NCBI GenBank assembly: GCA_028564705.1
Contig: JAPXFQ010002899.1
Span: 992,001-1,056,000 of the forward strand
Direction: 5' to 3'
Origin: Apricaphanius iberus
Taxonomy: Eukaryota; Chordata; Actinopteri; Cyprinodontiformes; Aphaniidae
Length of the DNA: 64,000 nucleotides
Part shown: in pieces, positions 46,116 to 58,000 of the stretch
Layout: each line of letters begins with the position of its first letter
How positions within the stretch are numbered: position 1 is the stretch's first letter
Notes under the pieces: generated by a model
What the model was told of the DNA's origin: nothing
What the model saw: only the letters and a program-made list of their open reading frames with translations
Database searches by the model: none
Made by a program: the position numbers and the translations under genes

Positions 46116-49084
46116 TTTTTGTAAAGGTTATATTTGCCTTCAGAACGAGTAGATTGTTGGGATTTTAGTTTGTGAGGTTTGAGATTTCTGGACAGAAAGC
46201 AGATGTAAGTGATTTACTGTATATTACGCAATTGTTCTGAAAACTAAGCCATGTCATCTCTTTGGCCCAAATTATTCTATTTAAGCAACTAAAGCAAATA
46301 AGGAAAGAGAAGAAAATGTTTAACTAATCATAGCGCTAGAGGAAAATAGAAGCAATTCACTTTTTCAGTGCTCAAATCTCACAACATCTACTTTTCCTCT
46401 AGAAATAGAAGAAAAATAGAAATAGAGGAGAAATAGAGTTTTTCCTCTCCACTGTCACTACATGCTTGCTCAGTATTACGGATTGCTTAGGAATTGCTGT
46501 GGTTGGAGTCTGCATGATCCGGGCACAACCTCACGTCGATGACTCAATGCAATCTGGGATTCCTTACATTCGAAACATTTAACTGATTAGAATGTTTGTA
46601 TGACTGTAATGAAATGACTTTTGTTGTAAAGTGCCTTGAGAGGACATCTATTGTGAATTGACAAATTCATATATGAATGATCAAATATCACCTGAGGAGT
46701 TCCTTAAAGCTCCAGTCTTGGCACACTATTGGTTAACATGCTTTATAAAGCTCAATTTGTACAGTTTTACGTGTTGCATCATATAGTATAGATGCATCTC
46801 TAGTTTTTTAACTTTATTATTTTACATCTTCTTGGGCTGATTTTTAATTCAGCTATTGTCTTCTGTTTGTGTTCTTTTAATGTTTTTCTGTTTTTGTTAA
46901 GCTTTTTAAATAAAACAAATGTAAAATGCAACATAAAAAAACAGAATATAAGCACCTTATCCATCCATCCCTTTATTGATCCGTCCGTCCATCCGTCTGT
47001 CTGTCCATATTCAGCCAAAAACCTAGAAAGGGATTTTTTTTTTCTGTCCATGTTTCAATAATTTTTCATCCTGGGTGTGTTTTCTCATTGTCAAAGCAAC
47101 CTGTCTCCTGTCAGCCTCTCTCCCTTGCGCCTTTGGCAATCTGCCGCCCATGTTTAAAGAGCAGCGAAGCCCCTAGAGAGGGCAGAGCGAGGTATGTGCA
47201 ACAGACAGTGGAGCCGGGCAGGTCAATGAGCCGTTTTGTCTCTCTTTACAAATCAGTGTCAGACAACAGGCCCCGGCCTTCTGCCTGCTGCTGGCTGAGC
47301 ACACACACTTCATAGATTCATGAGGCAGACACACTCTCCAACACACACACTTCCCTGGGGACCCCTCTGAGGGCCACAATGGGGTCACACTCACCAGCAG
47401 AGATACAGATTGTATTTGACACAGTCATTACAGGTGGCTTTTCACACATTTAGGACCTCAATGGAAGCTCGTGTTTCAAATGGGAGTTAAATGGACGAAT
47501 GAGCTGACATCACGGGGCAACTTGATTTCAGCTGGGCATCAATTATTCATGCTGTTTTAACAAAGCAGCTCTCCACGCTGTTTTAACCATGTCTGAACAA
47601 ATATGGCTTCTTTCTTTGCTTGGTGTAGGATTTTTACATTTCAGGAGCACATCGACGTTTCTGCTCAAGCGCTATTTCCAAATAAGTAAATACTGTAAAT
47701 CATGAAAGTTTCAAGATACCTTAACAAGATTCATTGTCACCAATTAGCGCGGAGCGTGAACCAGATAGACTAAAATATCCCTGGATGTGGCCCAATATTT
47801 TATCATACTGTATTTCATAGCAAATATTTTTTTGCTCTGATTCAACTAAACCAATACTGTGATTGTGCTTTAGTGATTTGCATCAATATGTTACAAAACT
47901 TCTTCAATGATTCCATTGTCTATAGTGTCTATAGTTTTCTCTCTACTACTTTAGTACTTTTACAGAAATGTATTAACTACATGTATTACCATAATGACAC
48001 CTGTATCACCTATTTTGTTGTGCAATATTTAATGATTCTACAAACAACAACACAGAAACTATCGGGTGTTTCTGTGTGAGTGATCTATCCATATGTTTCA
48101 GTGGTAGTTCACAGTAAATTTGTTTTTTGAACCAATGATTGTGCAAGTTCAAGATCTGAATGCTCAATGCAATGTTTTAAACATAAGACAGCCTGTGTTA
48201 CAAGTGATAACTGTTTTGAGTTTTGTATCAAGAGTTGTGAAAAAATGACATCAAGGTTCTGAAAATAGTTGCAAAGTGATTGAAAAAAACAATTGATTGA
48301 TCGGGAAAAGCTGACAGAAAAGGCTCAGAGAAGGAGAAAGGGAAAACCAGGAATGAGTGGCATCAAAAGCTTAAATTTGTCCATATATTGTCACACGATT
48401 AGGGTAACTTCAAATATCAATTTTGCTTTTTGAATTTTGACAAAACAGATTCACACAAAGTAATAACTATTATAAAACAGAAGAACAATTATAGTGTTTT
48501 CAAAATGCCAATAAATAGTCTGAAAACTGTTTTAGTGTTCTTCCCTCTGTATGACAACCCTGTGTAGAGTCACCGTTATTATGTAGGTACAGCTAAAGTC
48601 TTTGCGGGTGTGTCTCCAACAGCTTGTCACGTCTAGCAGCTGACGGTGAAATCTAATTTGGATTTCAGTCCATTTCATAGTTGCTCTCTCTGCATGTCTG
48701 CACTTGTTACCCTCATGGAAGGTGATCCTCCGTCCCTGTTTTTCCCCCCCAGAGATATGCACATACATATGCTTACTGTACATAATCTATATGGTCTGTT
48801 ATTACTGGGAGAAGCACACATTTCAGTTCATATGCACATGAAAACCAGTTGTACAACCAACAGCAATCACAATATCACACCAAAAATCATTACCACTCTG
48901 ACAGCCAATTGAGGGTCAAGTAGGTATGGAAGGGGGGAGGGCAAAGCCCCCGTAATTGACCCCCTGATGCTGGGCCGGTTCCTGTAGAAAAAAACCTTGT
49001 CGAATGTGTGGATGGTGTTCAAAAACTTTAATTTTAGTATTCTCAGTCCAGAGGAGCTTCTAGATGTTTTCGATGATTTTGTTT
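46116..49084. other. Intergenic, low repeat content
   Basis: A LINE/SINE-type tail (GTAAAGTGCCTTGAGAGGAC, about 46627) and a CCATCCATCC/GTCCGTCC simple repeat at about 46960-47010. The part at 47080-47640 is unusually balanced in base content and has no recognisable repeat (see findings). No gene recognised. Confidence 0.4.
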
Positions 49085-49840
49085 TTTTTTCAACTAAGGA
49101 CAGCTTTATGAAGCACTGAACCAATAACTGTTGTGCTGAAATATTCTCCCACCTGAGCTGTGGATCTCTGCAGCTCCTCCATATTCACAATGGGCCACTA
49201 GGCTACTTCTCCAATAAACAATTTTCTGACGGTTCTGCAGATCATCTCTCCATGGTCAGTTACTCTATCCCTGCTTTAAACTGAACCACACCCACGTCCT
49301 TGACCTGACCGCCGTGTTTCTCGGTCTTCTATCTTTGTGATGGTTGTACTTGTTCTCTAACGTTCTGTGACAAACCTCTGAGGCCTTCACAGAACGGCTG
49401 GAGACCCAATTACACACAGGTGGCCTCTACTAATTAGGTGACTACTGAGGGTAATTGGTAGCACTGGAGGTTATCTAAGGGTAATTGGAGTAAATGTGGC
49501 TGAGTTTGAATGCTCAAGATTTTCATTTCAAAAAGCATGTTGCCGTTTTCTTTGATTGTCAGACATTTACTAATGTCTGTTGGTATGTCACATAAAAACC
49601 ATGGAAGTTTGTGGTTGCAAAGTGCCATCTGGAAAGCGTGTGGTTTTTATTTTGTATGCCGTGGCATTGGTATGTTTGCATTGGAGGTTGAAACTTGTAG
49701 CCAACTACTAATAAAAACCAACACACAACTGGCTTCTTTAAATCAACGTCTTCACTTGAATCTGTTTTGAACAGTGGCTGGAAATTTGGGCATCTGTGCA
49801 GCGTCATATTCATACACCTGGGAAACAGTTTTTTCATGAC
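49085..49840 (-). mobile_element. Tc1 relic
   Basis: ATTCTCCCACCTGAGCTGTGG and CTCTGCAGCTCCTCCA (about 49142-49185), TCTGAGGCCTTCACAGAAC (about 49378), ACACACAGGTGG and ACTAATTAGGTGACTACTGA (about 49412-49448) follow the order of the antisense 5' half and terminal region of the common fish Tc1 element. No usable frame. Confidence 0.65.
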
Positions 49841-50064
49841 ATCTGCATGAATACAGTCTGTGACAGAACCACAGTGCTGCTTCTTTTGGACTTCAGTGCA
49901 GCATTCTCTGGTACAATACTTGGTTGGTTTTAGTCTTACCTCAAGAAAAGGAAAGTCTTTGTTTCAATTGAAAACCTTTCTTCGGAATGAACAGAAATCA
50001 TGTGTGGGGCGCCCCAGGGCTCCATCCTGAGGCCTCTTTCTATTTAATATCTAGATGCTAACCC

Positions 50065-51394
50065 AGATTGTATCAAAAAATAAAATCAGCTACCATCCGT
50101 ACAACTACTACTGGTAAATCCACAGTACTTGTACTACTAGACCTCAGTGCGGCATTTGATACCGTTGATCATGACATATTACTGGACCGTCTAGTGAGCT
50201 GGGTCGGACTCTCTGGTACAGTACTCATCTGGTTCAAATCTTACCTCAGGAACAGGAGTTTCTTTGTGTCAATTAGCCAATTCTCATCACAACACACAGA
50301 GATCGCATGCGGGGTCCCGCTGGGCTCCATCCTAGGGCCCCTCCTATTTAGCATCTACATGGTCTCACTAAGCCAAATTATAATGCTATTAACTACCACA
50401 ACTATGCTGACGACACTCCGTTTTATATCTCAATGTCACCAGGTGATGTTGAACCCGTCCAAACCCTTATAAATGCATTCGAGCAAATTAACAGCTGGAT
50501 GTCCCATAATTTCCTCCAACTGAACAAAAACAAAACCGAGGTACTTATCTTTGGACCCAAAAAAGATCAACTACATATCAACAATCAGCTTAAACAGGCC
50601 CAACTAGAAACTACCAACCAGGCCAGAAACCTAGGTGTAATAATGGACTCAGACCTGAACCTCCAGGGTCACATAAAGGCAATAACAAGGTCAGCTTTCT
50701 ATCAACTGAGTAACATTTCTAGGATTAAAGAACTAATGACATAAGGAGACCGAGAAAAACTCATCCATGCGTTTATCTTTAGCCGCCTTGATTACTATAA
50801 CAGTATCTTCACAGGTCTACCTAATAAATCAATCAGACAGCTGCAGCTGATCCAGAATGCTGCTGCTTGTGTTCTCACGAGAACCAAAAAAGTAGAAAAG
50901 ATCACCACAGTTCTACAGTCCTTACACTGGCTCCCTGTAGCTGAGAGAATAGACTTCAAAGTGCTTTTATTAGCTTATAAATCATTGAATAGGTTAGTAC
51001 CAGAGTAACAATCTGATATCATGGTACAAACCAAATAGATCACCCAGGTCCTCCGGCACTAGTTTACTGATCATCCCTAGAACCAGATCAAACAAGCTTT
51101 CAGTTTCTATGCTCCTCATATCTGGAACAAACTACCGGGAGAATGCAAAGCGGCAGAGACATTCAACTGTTTTAAGTCTAAAATTAAAATGTACCTATTT
51201 AGAATTGCTTTTGAGTAACTGATCCTATTATTGCTTTTTTATTTTTGCTTTTTAATTGCTTGTTTTTAACTTTCATACAAATTATTGTCTTGATTACTGT
51301 TCTATTATAAATGCTTTTGTGTATTTTAATCTTCAAAGTGATTTATGCTCTCTTTTCTGTGTTCTAATTTTAATCATGTAAAGCACCTTGAACT
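50065..51394 (+). mobile_element. CR1/L2-group LINE (element B), nested in element A
   Basis: Nearly complete RT 3' half: VLLDLSAAFDTVDHDILLDRL, CGVPLGSILGPLLFSIYM, the YADD region (NYADDTPFYISMSP, across a frameshift near 50400), NFLQLNKNKTEVLIFGPK, ARNLGVIMDSDLN, KLIHAFIFSRLDYYNS, SLHWLPVAERIDFKVLLL. The 3' UTR ends ATGTAAAGCACCTTGAACTG (about 51376), a typical terminus. Element A sequence resumes immediately after. Confidence 0.75.
50068..50744 (+). pseudogene. LINE reverse-transcriptase pieces of element B
   Basis: Two overlapping frames (50068-50472 and 50433-50744) carry the RT before and after the catalytic motif. A shift near 50400-50440 separates them and a stop follows at 50744 within LMT*GD. 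Not translatable as one protein. Confidence 0.7.
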
Positions 51395-51895
51395 GCCTTG
51401 ACTTTGAACCCATTCAAAACTCTCAGTGAATCCACTGAGCAAATCAACAGACAGATATGCCAAAAACGGTCTTTAGCTGAATAGAGACAAAACTGAAGTA
51501 ATTATTGTTGGACCTAAGAGGAACAATCAAGAGTCAGCAAACTGTTTCAATTAATCCAGTTAGAAACTACTGATCAGGCACGTAATCTAGGTGGAATAAT
51601 GGACTCAGACCTGAACCTCCTGGGTCACAGAAGGGCAATAATAAGGTCAGCCTTCTATCACTTGAAGAACATTTGTAGGATTAAAGGACTGATGACACAG
51701 AAGGACCTTGAAAAACTTGTCCATGCGTTCATCATTAGTTGCATTGATTACTGCAAAAGCGTCCTCACAGGCCTACCTAAAAAGTCAATCAGACTGCTGC
51801 AGCTGATCCAGAATGCTGCTGCTCATATCCTCACTAGAACTAGAAAGAAGAGTAAATCACACCAGTTCTACAGTCCTTACAGCGTTTGACCATTT

Positions 51896-52634
51896 TCAGA
51901 CTGAAATCCCAGAAAAATGAGCAGAACTATGAACACAGATAAGAGCTCGGCATAATGATGCCATTAAGAGACGATAATCCTCCAATATTTAGTCAGTTCG
52001 AGAATTGGGGAGAGAATATTTTGGGGTTTAAATACTGCTGATTAGGCCTTTGAACAGGAGCTGAAAGTAGATTGAGTATGAATGAGGGGCTGAGTGAGTT
52101 TGGCTCTGTCGGTCCACTGAGGTCAGATTGGGGTGGTCCAGAAGGAGTTGAAGGGAGGCATTGGGGGCAGAAGAGCGACAGACCGTCGGCTTGTTTAAGC
52201 AGCCTGCTAAATTCATACGCAGCAGCTGTATTCAAACAGCACGGATGGAGAGGGTGGGAGACGGAGACGAGCCAAAAGGGGAGTGCAACAGGTCCTGAGA
52301 AGGGGGTGTGGCTGCCCGCCCCTCGTTTTCCAGCTCATTTCCCGGGACAGTGGAGAAAAGAGGTCCTATTTTCTCCCCACACAGACACCTGCTGGTTGCT
52401 GGGGGAGGAGGGGAGCTGGCTGAGAGACGAGAGTTTAGGCAGTTCACAAGTTAAAGCACAACTTAAACATTTATGTGTAACAGCGTTAGATGTTGTCGTC
52501 TTTTGTGTCTGCTTGAATCAAACAGCGAATTTGGATTTTTAGTTATGGAGATTTACATACCTTCTAGGTTTTTTGGCATTATTAGTCTTCAGGGAGTTAC
52601 ACGGGGACACAGCAGCACCGTTGTCTTGCAGATA
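51896..52634. other. Unassigned GC-richer segment
   Basis: 52072-52542 is open for 156 codons on the plus strand and there is a partner frame on the minus strand. Neither peptide shows a domain, and purine skew explains the openness. No splice-consistent gene found. Confidence 0.35.
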
Positions 52635-52765
52635 GTTGGTCCCGCGAATTCCAGCCTGCATAGGGTCTTTCTGAAAGGAGTTTGCAGATTCTCTGTCTAC
52701 CTGCGGTGGTTCTCTCTGGGTACTCCGGCTTCCTCACGCAGTGCAAAAACTCCCTTTGAACTGCA
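52635..52765 (+). repeat. Common fish SINE-like repeat fragment
   Basis: GGGTCTTTCTGAAAGGAGTTTGCAG then GGTTCTCTCTGGGTACTCCGGCTTCCTC is the body of a very common tRNA-derived-type repeat in fish genomes. Both ends are missing. Confidence 0.5.
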
Positions 52766-53179
52766 CCTATTCATTCTGGCTCAAAGTTTGACCACTCTTC
52801 TTGGCAGGACTGACAGCAACATATCTCCAAATCATGATGCTGCTCACACCATCAGATATATACTGATCTTGAAGCTTCACGTTGATTCCTCTAACTTTAT
52901 GTTGTCTGATTATAAACTCACTCTGTCAAAAACAATTGGCTGTTAATGTAAGTTGAGCTTAAATGTCTGATTTAGATTCTGAACCGGGCGCCATCTCCAT
53001 CCATGCTGCTGTTAAACTTGCTTCACTGAGGACAGGGATGTTGGTGTTCTGGACTTGGACCTGGTTCCCTTCCTGTTCCTGAGGATCCTAAACCAGATAT
53101 CTACATCTCCAGTTCTCTAGAGCCTCTGTTCAGCATAATTTGTTGCAGGGCAGTGGCCTTCAAGGACTGGAACTGGAGC

Positions 53180-53640
53180 AGGAACAGCCTCGTTAAGATC
53201 AAACCTCAGCATTTCATTCAGATTTAAGTCCAGACTTTGACTAGGCCACTCTGAGCCTTCATTTAAATGCTTTCACACGTTCGGAGGAGACCCTGCTGGA
53301 GTGCGTTCAATCACTTTCCTGTTGCAGAGCCCCGGTATGATTGAGGTAAGTTTACAAACTGATGCTTGGACCTTTTCCTCCAGGATTTCGGTGAAGACAA
53401 ATCCATAAATATCTGCAAGGTTTTTGGGTTCAGAAATAGCAAAGAAGCCCCAGAACATCATACTTCCACCACCATGTTGAGTTTGTGCTTGATTTAGTTG
53501 TCTTACATGCTTTATTAGTTTTCCACCCCAAAAAATTGTTTCGCCGTCATCTTGGGAACCATCAAGATTCTTCTTTTGGACCAGCAGTGGTTCTGGTTTT
53601 AGAACCCTCCTATTGAAGCCAATTTTGCCCAGTGTTATAG
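53180..53640 (-). mobile_element. Tc1 relic
   Basis: GATTTAAGTCCAGACTTTGACTAGGCCA (about 53221), then CATCATACTTCCACCACCATG (about 53457) give the antisense landmarks of a fish Tc1 transposase gene, in order and about 240 bases apart. Interior is decayed. Confidence 0.65.
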
Positions 53641-53844
53641 ATGTTCTGGGATCTTTTCTAACCTCCTGGAGTAATATTGGTTGGTTGGCCCAGAGGTGGC
53701 ACTACACATATTTTTTAAATGATACTGTCAAAAAGATCTGGTCATATTCTAGTTTTATCAGTATAGTTTTTGAAAATGTTAGTATTGTAATACATATTCA
53801 ACAATATTCATTATTTTTTATTAATTTTAAATCATATTCAATCC

Positions 53845-54050
53845 AAAGAAGCTCTGCTGCCACAATGGAGACTGGGATTAAGTGCCGCTTTAGCTAAAGT
53901 TTTACAGTGAGGAAACATTTCTCCAATTGAAACGATGAGAAGTTGAAACGACTCTGAATGAACCGTTTCCTGACCCGTAAACTGTCGGAGGAAAGACAGC
54001 TTGCGATGACTTTTGGCACATATTGGGCTTTTCGGAGAGCACGGCCACAG
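53845..54050 (-). repeat. Dispersed repeat R1, copy 4
   Basis: The minus frame gives ESFQLLIVSIGEMFPHCKTL and LNPSLHCGSRASL, aligned with copies at 5.8 and 19.7 kb. It is the longest match to copy 1, including the preceding TGGTCAG-AAACG block. Confidence 0.6.
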
Positions 54051-55029
54051 TTGCACTCCAAAGTCTTAGTAACTATTCAACGTGCAGGCAGCTCCCAGTC
54101 AGCAAGATTAATTGAAAATAGTGTCTGAGAAGATTTTTCTTTAATTATTTATTTACCTGAACTCTGTGTGTAAAGTTGAAAACATCTGCACTTTTGCAGC
54201 AAGTGGTCAGATGTGTGATTACTAATCTGTAAAAAAGACACACAGCCTTCAGATATTTCCAACAGAAGACTGTCAAATACGGAAAACATCCGGTTAACGC
54301 AACCTCTGGGTCGGCAAGTCTTGGGAGTATTTCCCCTGTTCTGTTTTCTCCATTTTTTGGATAATGGTTTTCCTGTAGTTCTGTAACCCTTTCATTCACT
54401 TTGATCCTGATTTTCCTCAGATTAGACAAATCTGTGTTGCTTTTGAGACGTTTTAGCCCAGTACTTGTTGTTGGACATGCTCTATTTAACTCTATAACCC
54501 ATTTCTAGATTCTACAGTTCGGGCAGCGTTCAGGTTTGGTGTAACTAATCAAAATATACTGCTGGGAGGTTATATTTTCACACAGAACAAAGACAAATAA
54601 GTAAAGCAGACAAACGACAATAAGATTTGAGCATTTACTTTATGATGCAATAATTTTACAGCTTACAGAAAGTTTTAAAATAAAACTATAAGGCATGCAA
54701 AAAGCTTTGCATAGGTCCAGAATGGCAACATGGTACTGCCAGTAAGTTTACTGTTCTTATTCCAAGCTTTTTCAGAGTCACCGGAGAAACATAAAATATG
54801 TAAATCATCATTTAAAGGAAATAAACAGAAACAAACAATTAAGGAGTAAAAGAGCAGCAGAACAACAGAGACATGGGACAAAATAAAAAGACACGTCATA
54901 AACAAACTACTGTATTTATGGGTATAATGGTCACACAGCGCCCCCTGCCTCTAAAAAGGGAGTAACAACAGTGTTGTTTTTGCAAATGTATACTTCATAT
55001 ATAAATATCTTGAGCAGTGTAAATGAGGT
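54051..55029. other. 3' flank of tbc1d17, no gene recognised
   Basis: AT-rich. No clear AATAAA on the minus strand was found close to the tbc1d17 stop, so its 3' end is unassigned. Confidence 0.4.
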
Positions 55030-58000
55030 TTAAGGGTAGGTGGAAGCGTTCGATGAAGCAGCTCCTCCCTCCGCCTGGCCCAGGAGCTGATCCGTCTCGC
55101 TGCTCTGAGACTTTGGGCTGTCCTCCTCGGAGCTGGACGGGACGCAGAGACCCAACACCTGCTTCACCTTACGGGGAAGCTCCTGGACAGAGGGGAGCAG
55201 AGTGAGGACCGTTACAGCAGCATGCTGGGTTTCGTTTTGTGTTTGAGAGCTGGTTTTCTAGACTTTAGAAATCTAAAACTGTTTTTTATAGTTTAATTTA
55301 AAAAAAAGAGATCCCATACTGTATGGTTCTGGAGCTTCAGACTTATTTAAATAAATGGAAAATGTTTCAAATCGGGGATAATAAATGAACCGAGCAAGAA
55401 GATAATTGAGTAACGATGTGTTTGTACTCTCTGCGCTTTATCAGATTTTTTTCTTCTCTTCACAGATTTAAATGTATTTTAAGGAGACTTTATGTAACAG
55501 ATCAAAGCAAAGTAGTTAGAAAGAAGATTGGGGGAAAAAAGTATTTTTTTCTGTATTGTTTTCTTACAAACAGAAATTTGAAAAAGTGTAGTTTGTTAGG
55601 GTCTCTACCACTAACAAACGGAAATCTGCGCCTGGTCTGTTTTAGACTGCATGGAAAGCAAGTCTTTCCAGAACTGCATTTAGGTTTGGGCTTTGACTAG
55701 GCCATTCTAGCAAATGAACATCTCCATAACATTTTCAAAATGCAGACTGTTCTAAAAAAAAAAAAACTCCACAGACCTTCAGTAGTAATTCACAAAAATG
55801 TTATTTTCAGAAATAACGATTTCTGATCATCCCAAAATGTGATCGAAATCCTTTAATAACCTTTTGATTCATGTTGGAAACAAACAACCCCAGATGAAAG
55901 CATAACCACCTTCATGACGGTAACTAAACTGACTAATCTGGTCACTTTTAAAGACAACAGGTCGCACTGGATTCCATTTAGAAGTGTCAGAATGAGCCAG
56001 TTTCTGCAGCCGAGGATTGTATCGCCAAGGCCGCCGCCTTCGGCCAACACCCATCTTACACTGCACCCAAACCCTATTGTACCCAGAGGTGGTTAGCTCA
56101 TGGGAAGGGGGGCCCATGTTGCCTCTTCGGGCTGTATCTGGCCAGGCCCCATGGGTAAAAAGCCCCGGCCACCGGGTGCTCGCCAAACTGCCCCGCCTCC
56201 AGGCCTGGCTCCAGAGTGGGTCCCCGGTGACTCTCGTCTTGGCTGTGGAACACTAGACCAGCTCTACACCCTCAGCAGGGTCCTGGAGGGCGCATTTGAG
56301 TTTGATATGTGTTTTGTGGACTTGAAGAAGGCGTTCGACCGTGTCCGTTGTGGAGTCTTATGGGGTGGGGGACTCCTCTGGAAGTATGGGATACCGGGCC
56401 CTTTGATAGGGGCTGTTAGGTCCCTGTATGACCAGTTTGGTTCGCATTACCGGGAGTAAGTCAGGCTTGTTTCCAGTGAGAGCTGGACTCCGCCAGGGTT
56501 GCTCTTTGTCACCGATCCTGTTTATAACATTTATGGACAGGATTTCTAGGCGCAGCCAAGGTGTTGAGGGGATCCGTTTTAGTGGCCTCAGGAGCGGGTC
56601 TCTGCTTTTCGCAGATCATGTGGTTCTGTTGGCTTCATCAAAACGTGATCTACAGCTTTCGCTGGAGCGGTTCGCGGCCGAGTGTGAATCGGCTGAGATG
56701 GGGATCAGTACCTCCAAATACGAGACCATGGTCTTGAGCCAGAAAAGGGTAGGCTGCCTTCTTCAGGTCGGGGATGAGGTCCTTCCTCAAGTGGAGAAGT
56801 ATCTGTGGGTCTTGTTCACGAATGAAGGAAAAATGGAGCGGGAGATCGATGATTCGTAAGGCGTCTGCAGTTATGCAGGCGCTGTTCCGGTCTTTCGTGT
56901 AAAGAGAGAGCTGAGCCAAAAGGTAAAACTCTCATTTACCAGTCGATCTATGTTCCTACCCTCATCTATGGTCACGAACTCTGGCTGGTGACTGAAAGAA
57001 CGAGATCACAGATAAAGGCGGCTGAAATTAGTTTCTTCCGCAGGGTGGCCGGGCTCTCCCTTACGGTGTGTCCACACCAAACTCGATAAAGCGACCTAAA
57101 AAGCGCAACATGCGCCTAGCTGTTTGCGTGCACGTTCGCACCTTGAAGCCTGTACAAAGCAAACCTGATGCGCTTAAAATAGGGCATTTTCACGCGTGAC
57201 CTGACCTTCAGCGGAGCTGGGGCTAGAGTGCAGCTGGCTATGACTATGGTCTGCGATCTGACGGAGGACAGAGTGGATTACGTTTTCGGCCTGGCCTCCG
57301 GTAGAGCTGGGCCCACTGCACTGGGGGTTTGGTGAGTTACGGATACAGTCTAGCTACGGCGGAGGGATCCATAAACAGCAGCGAGCCTCTCATAAACACC
57401 GGCTCCTCGCCGCCTGGAAAACGTGACCTGCTCGCCCAGTTTGTGCCGTGAAGGTACAAGCTTCGCTTGCCGACACACCAACTACATTTCTGAGCAGCTG
57501 TCCAGCTGTGGTTCGTAAAAGTTTGTAATATTTGAGCAGCGTGGGACGTGGGACGGGAGCTGCAACCAGGAAACCAGGTGAGGAGGCTGTTTCAAGGCTC
57601 ACTTCTAGGCCAAGAGCCACCCACAAACCTCTGAAGAGCATTCCTGTCCAAATAGTTTCACCTATATATAATATTTATTTTTTCCTGTCTCTGTATTGAA
57701 AACAGCTTGTGTCATGTAGCTCGGGGTGATTAGCCACGATGTTTATAAGTATTTCCTCCATGTCCTGCTGAGTTCAGATTTTTCCAACTCAAGCAGTAGA
57801 CAATATGAACGCGAATGCACAAAATCCAGCACATAAAATGCAGCACGAATTTTGCATCACATCTGTAGCGCGAATTGTTTGAGCAAATCAGGCAGAAAAG
57901 CTTTTCGTGACGCAAAACTGCTTCTGAAGTGACCCCAAGTCGCGCTTCACGAATGCCTCGAGATTCCTCCCGATGAGCTGGCACAAGTGGCCGGGGAGAG

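Larger units (their letters stand above)
49845..51895 (+). mobile_element. CR1/L2-group LINE (element A), interrupted by element B
   Basis: Left part 49845-50064 has LLDFSAAF, a degenerate middle and CGAPQGSILRPLS. Right part about 51395-51895 resumes at the region after the catalytic motif (MDSDLNLLGHRRAIIRSAFYHLKN, DLEKLVHAFIISCIDYCKS, TGLPKKSIRLLQLIQNAAA). Between them lies a second copy of the same family. Ends at about 51890 with no clear 3' tail. Dead. Confidence 0.75.

Noticed and set aside
46960..47015. CRISPR-like array (CCATCC/GTCCGTCC units)
   Set aside because: A simple tetranucleotide-type microsatellite without spacers, in a vertebrate genome.
52072..52542. 156-codon plus-strand ORF
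   Set aside because: No domain, no splice context, and purine skew explains the lack of stops.
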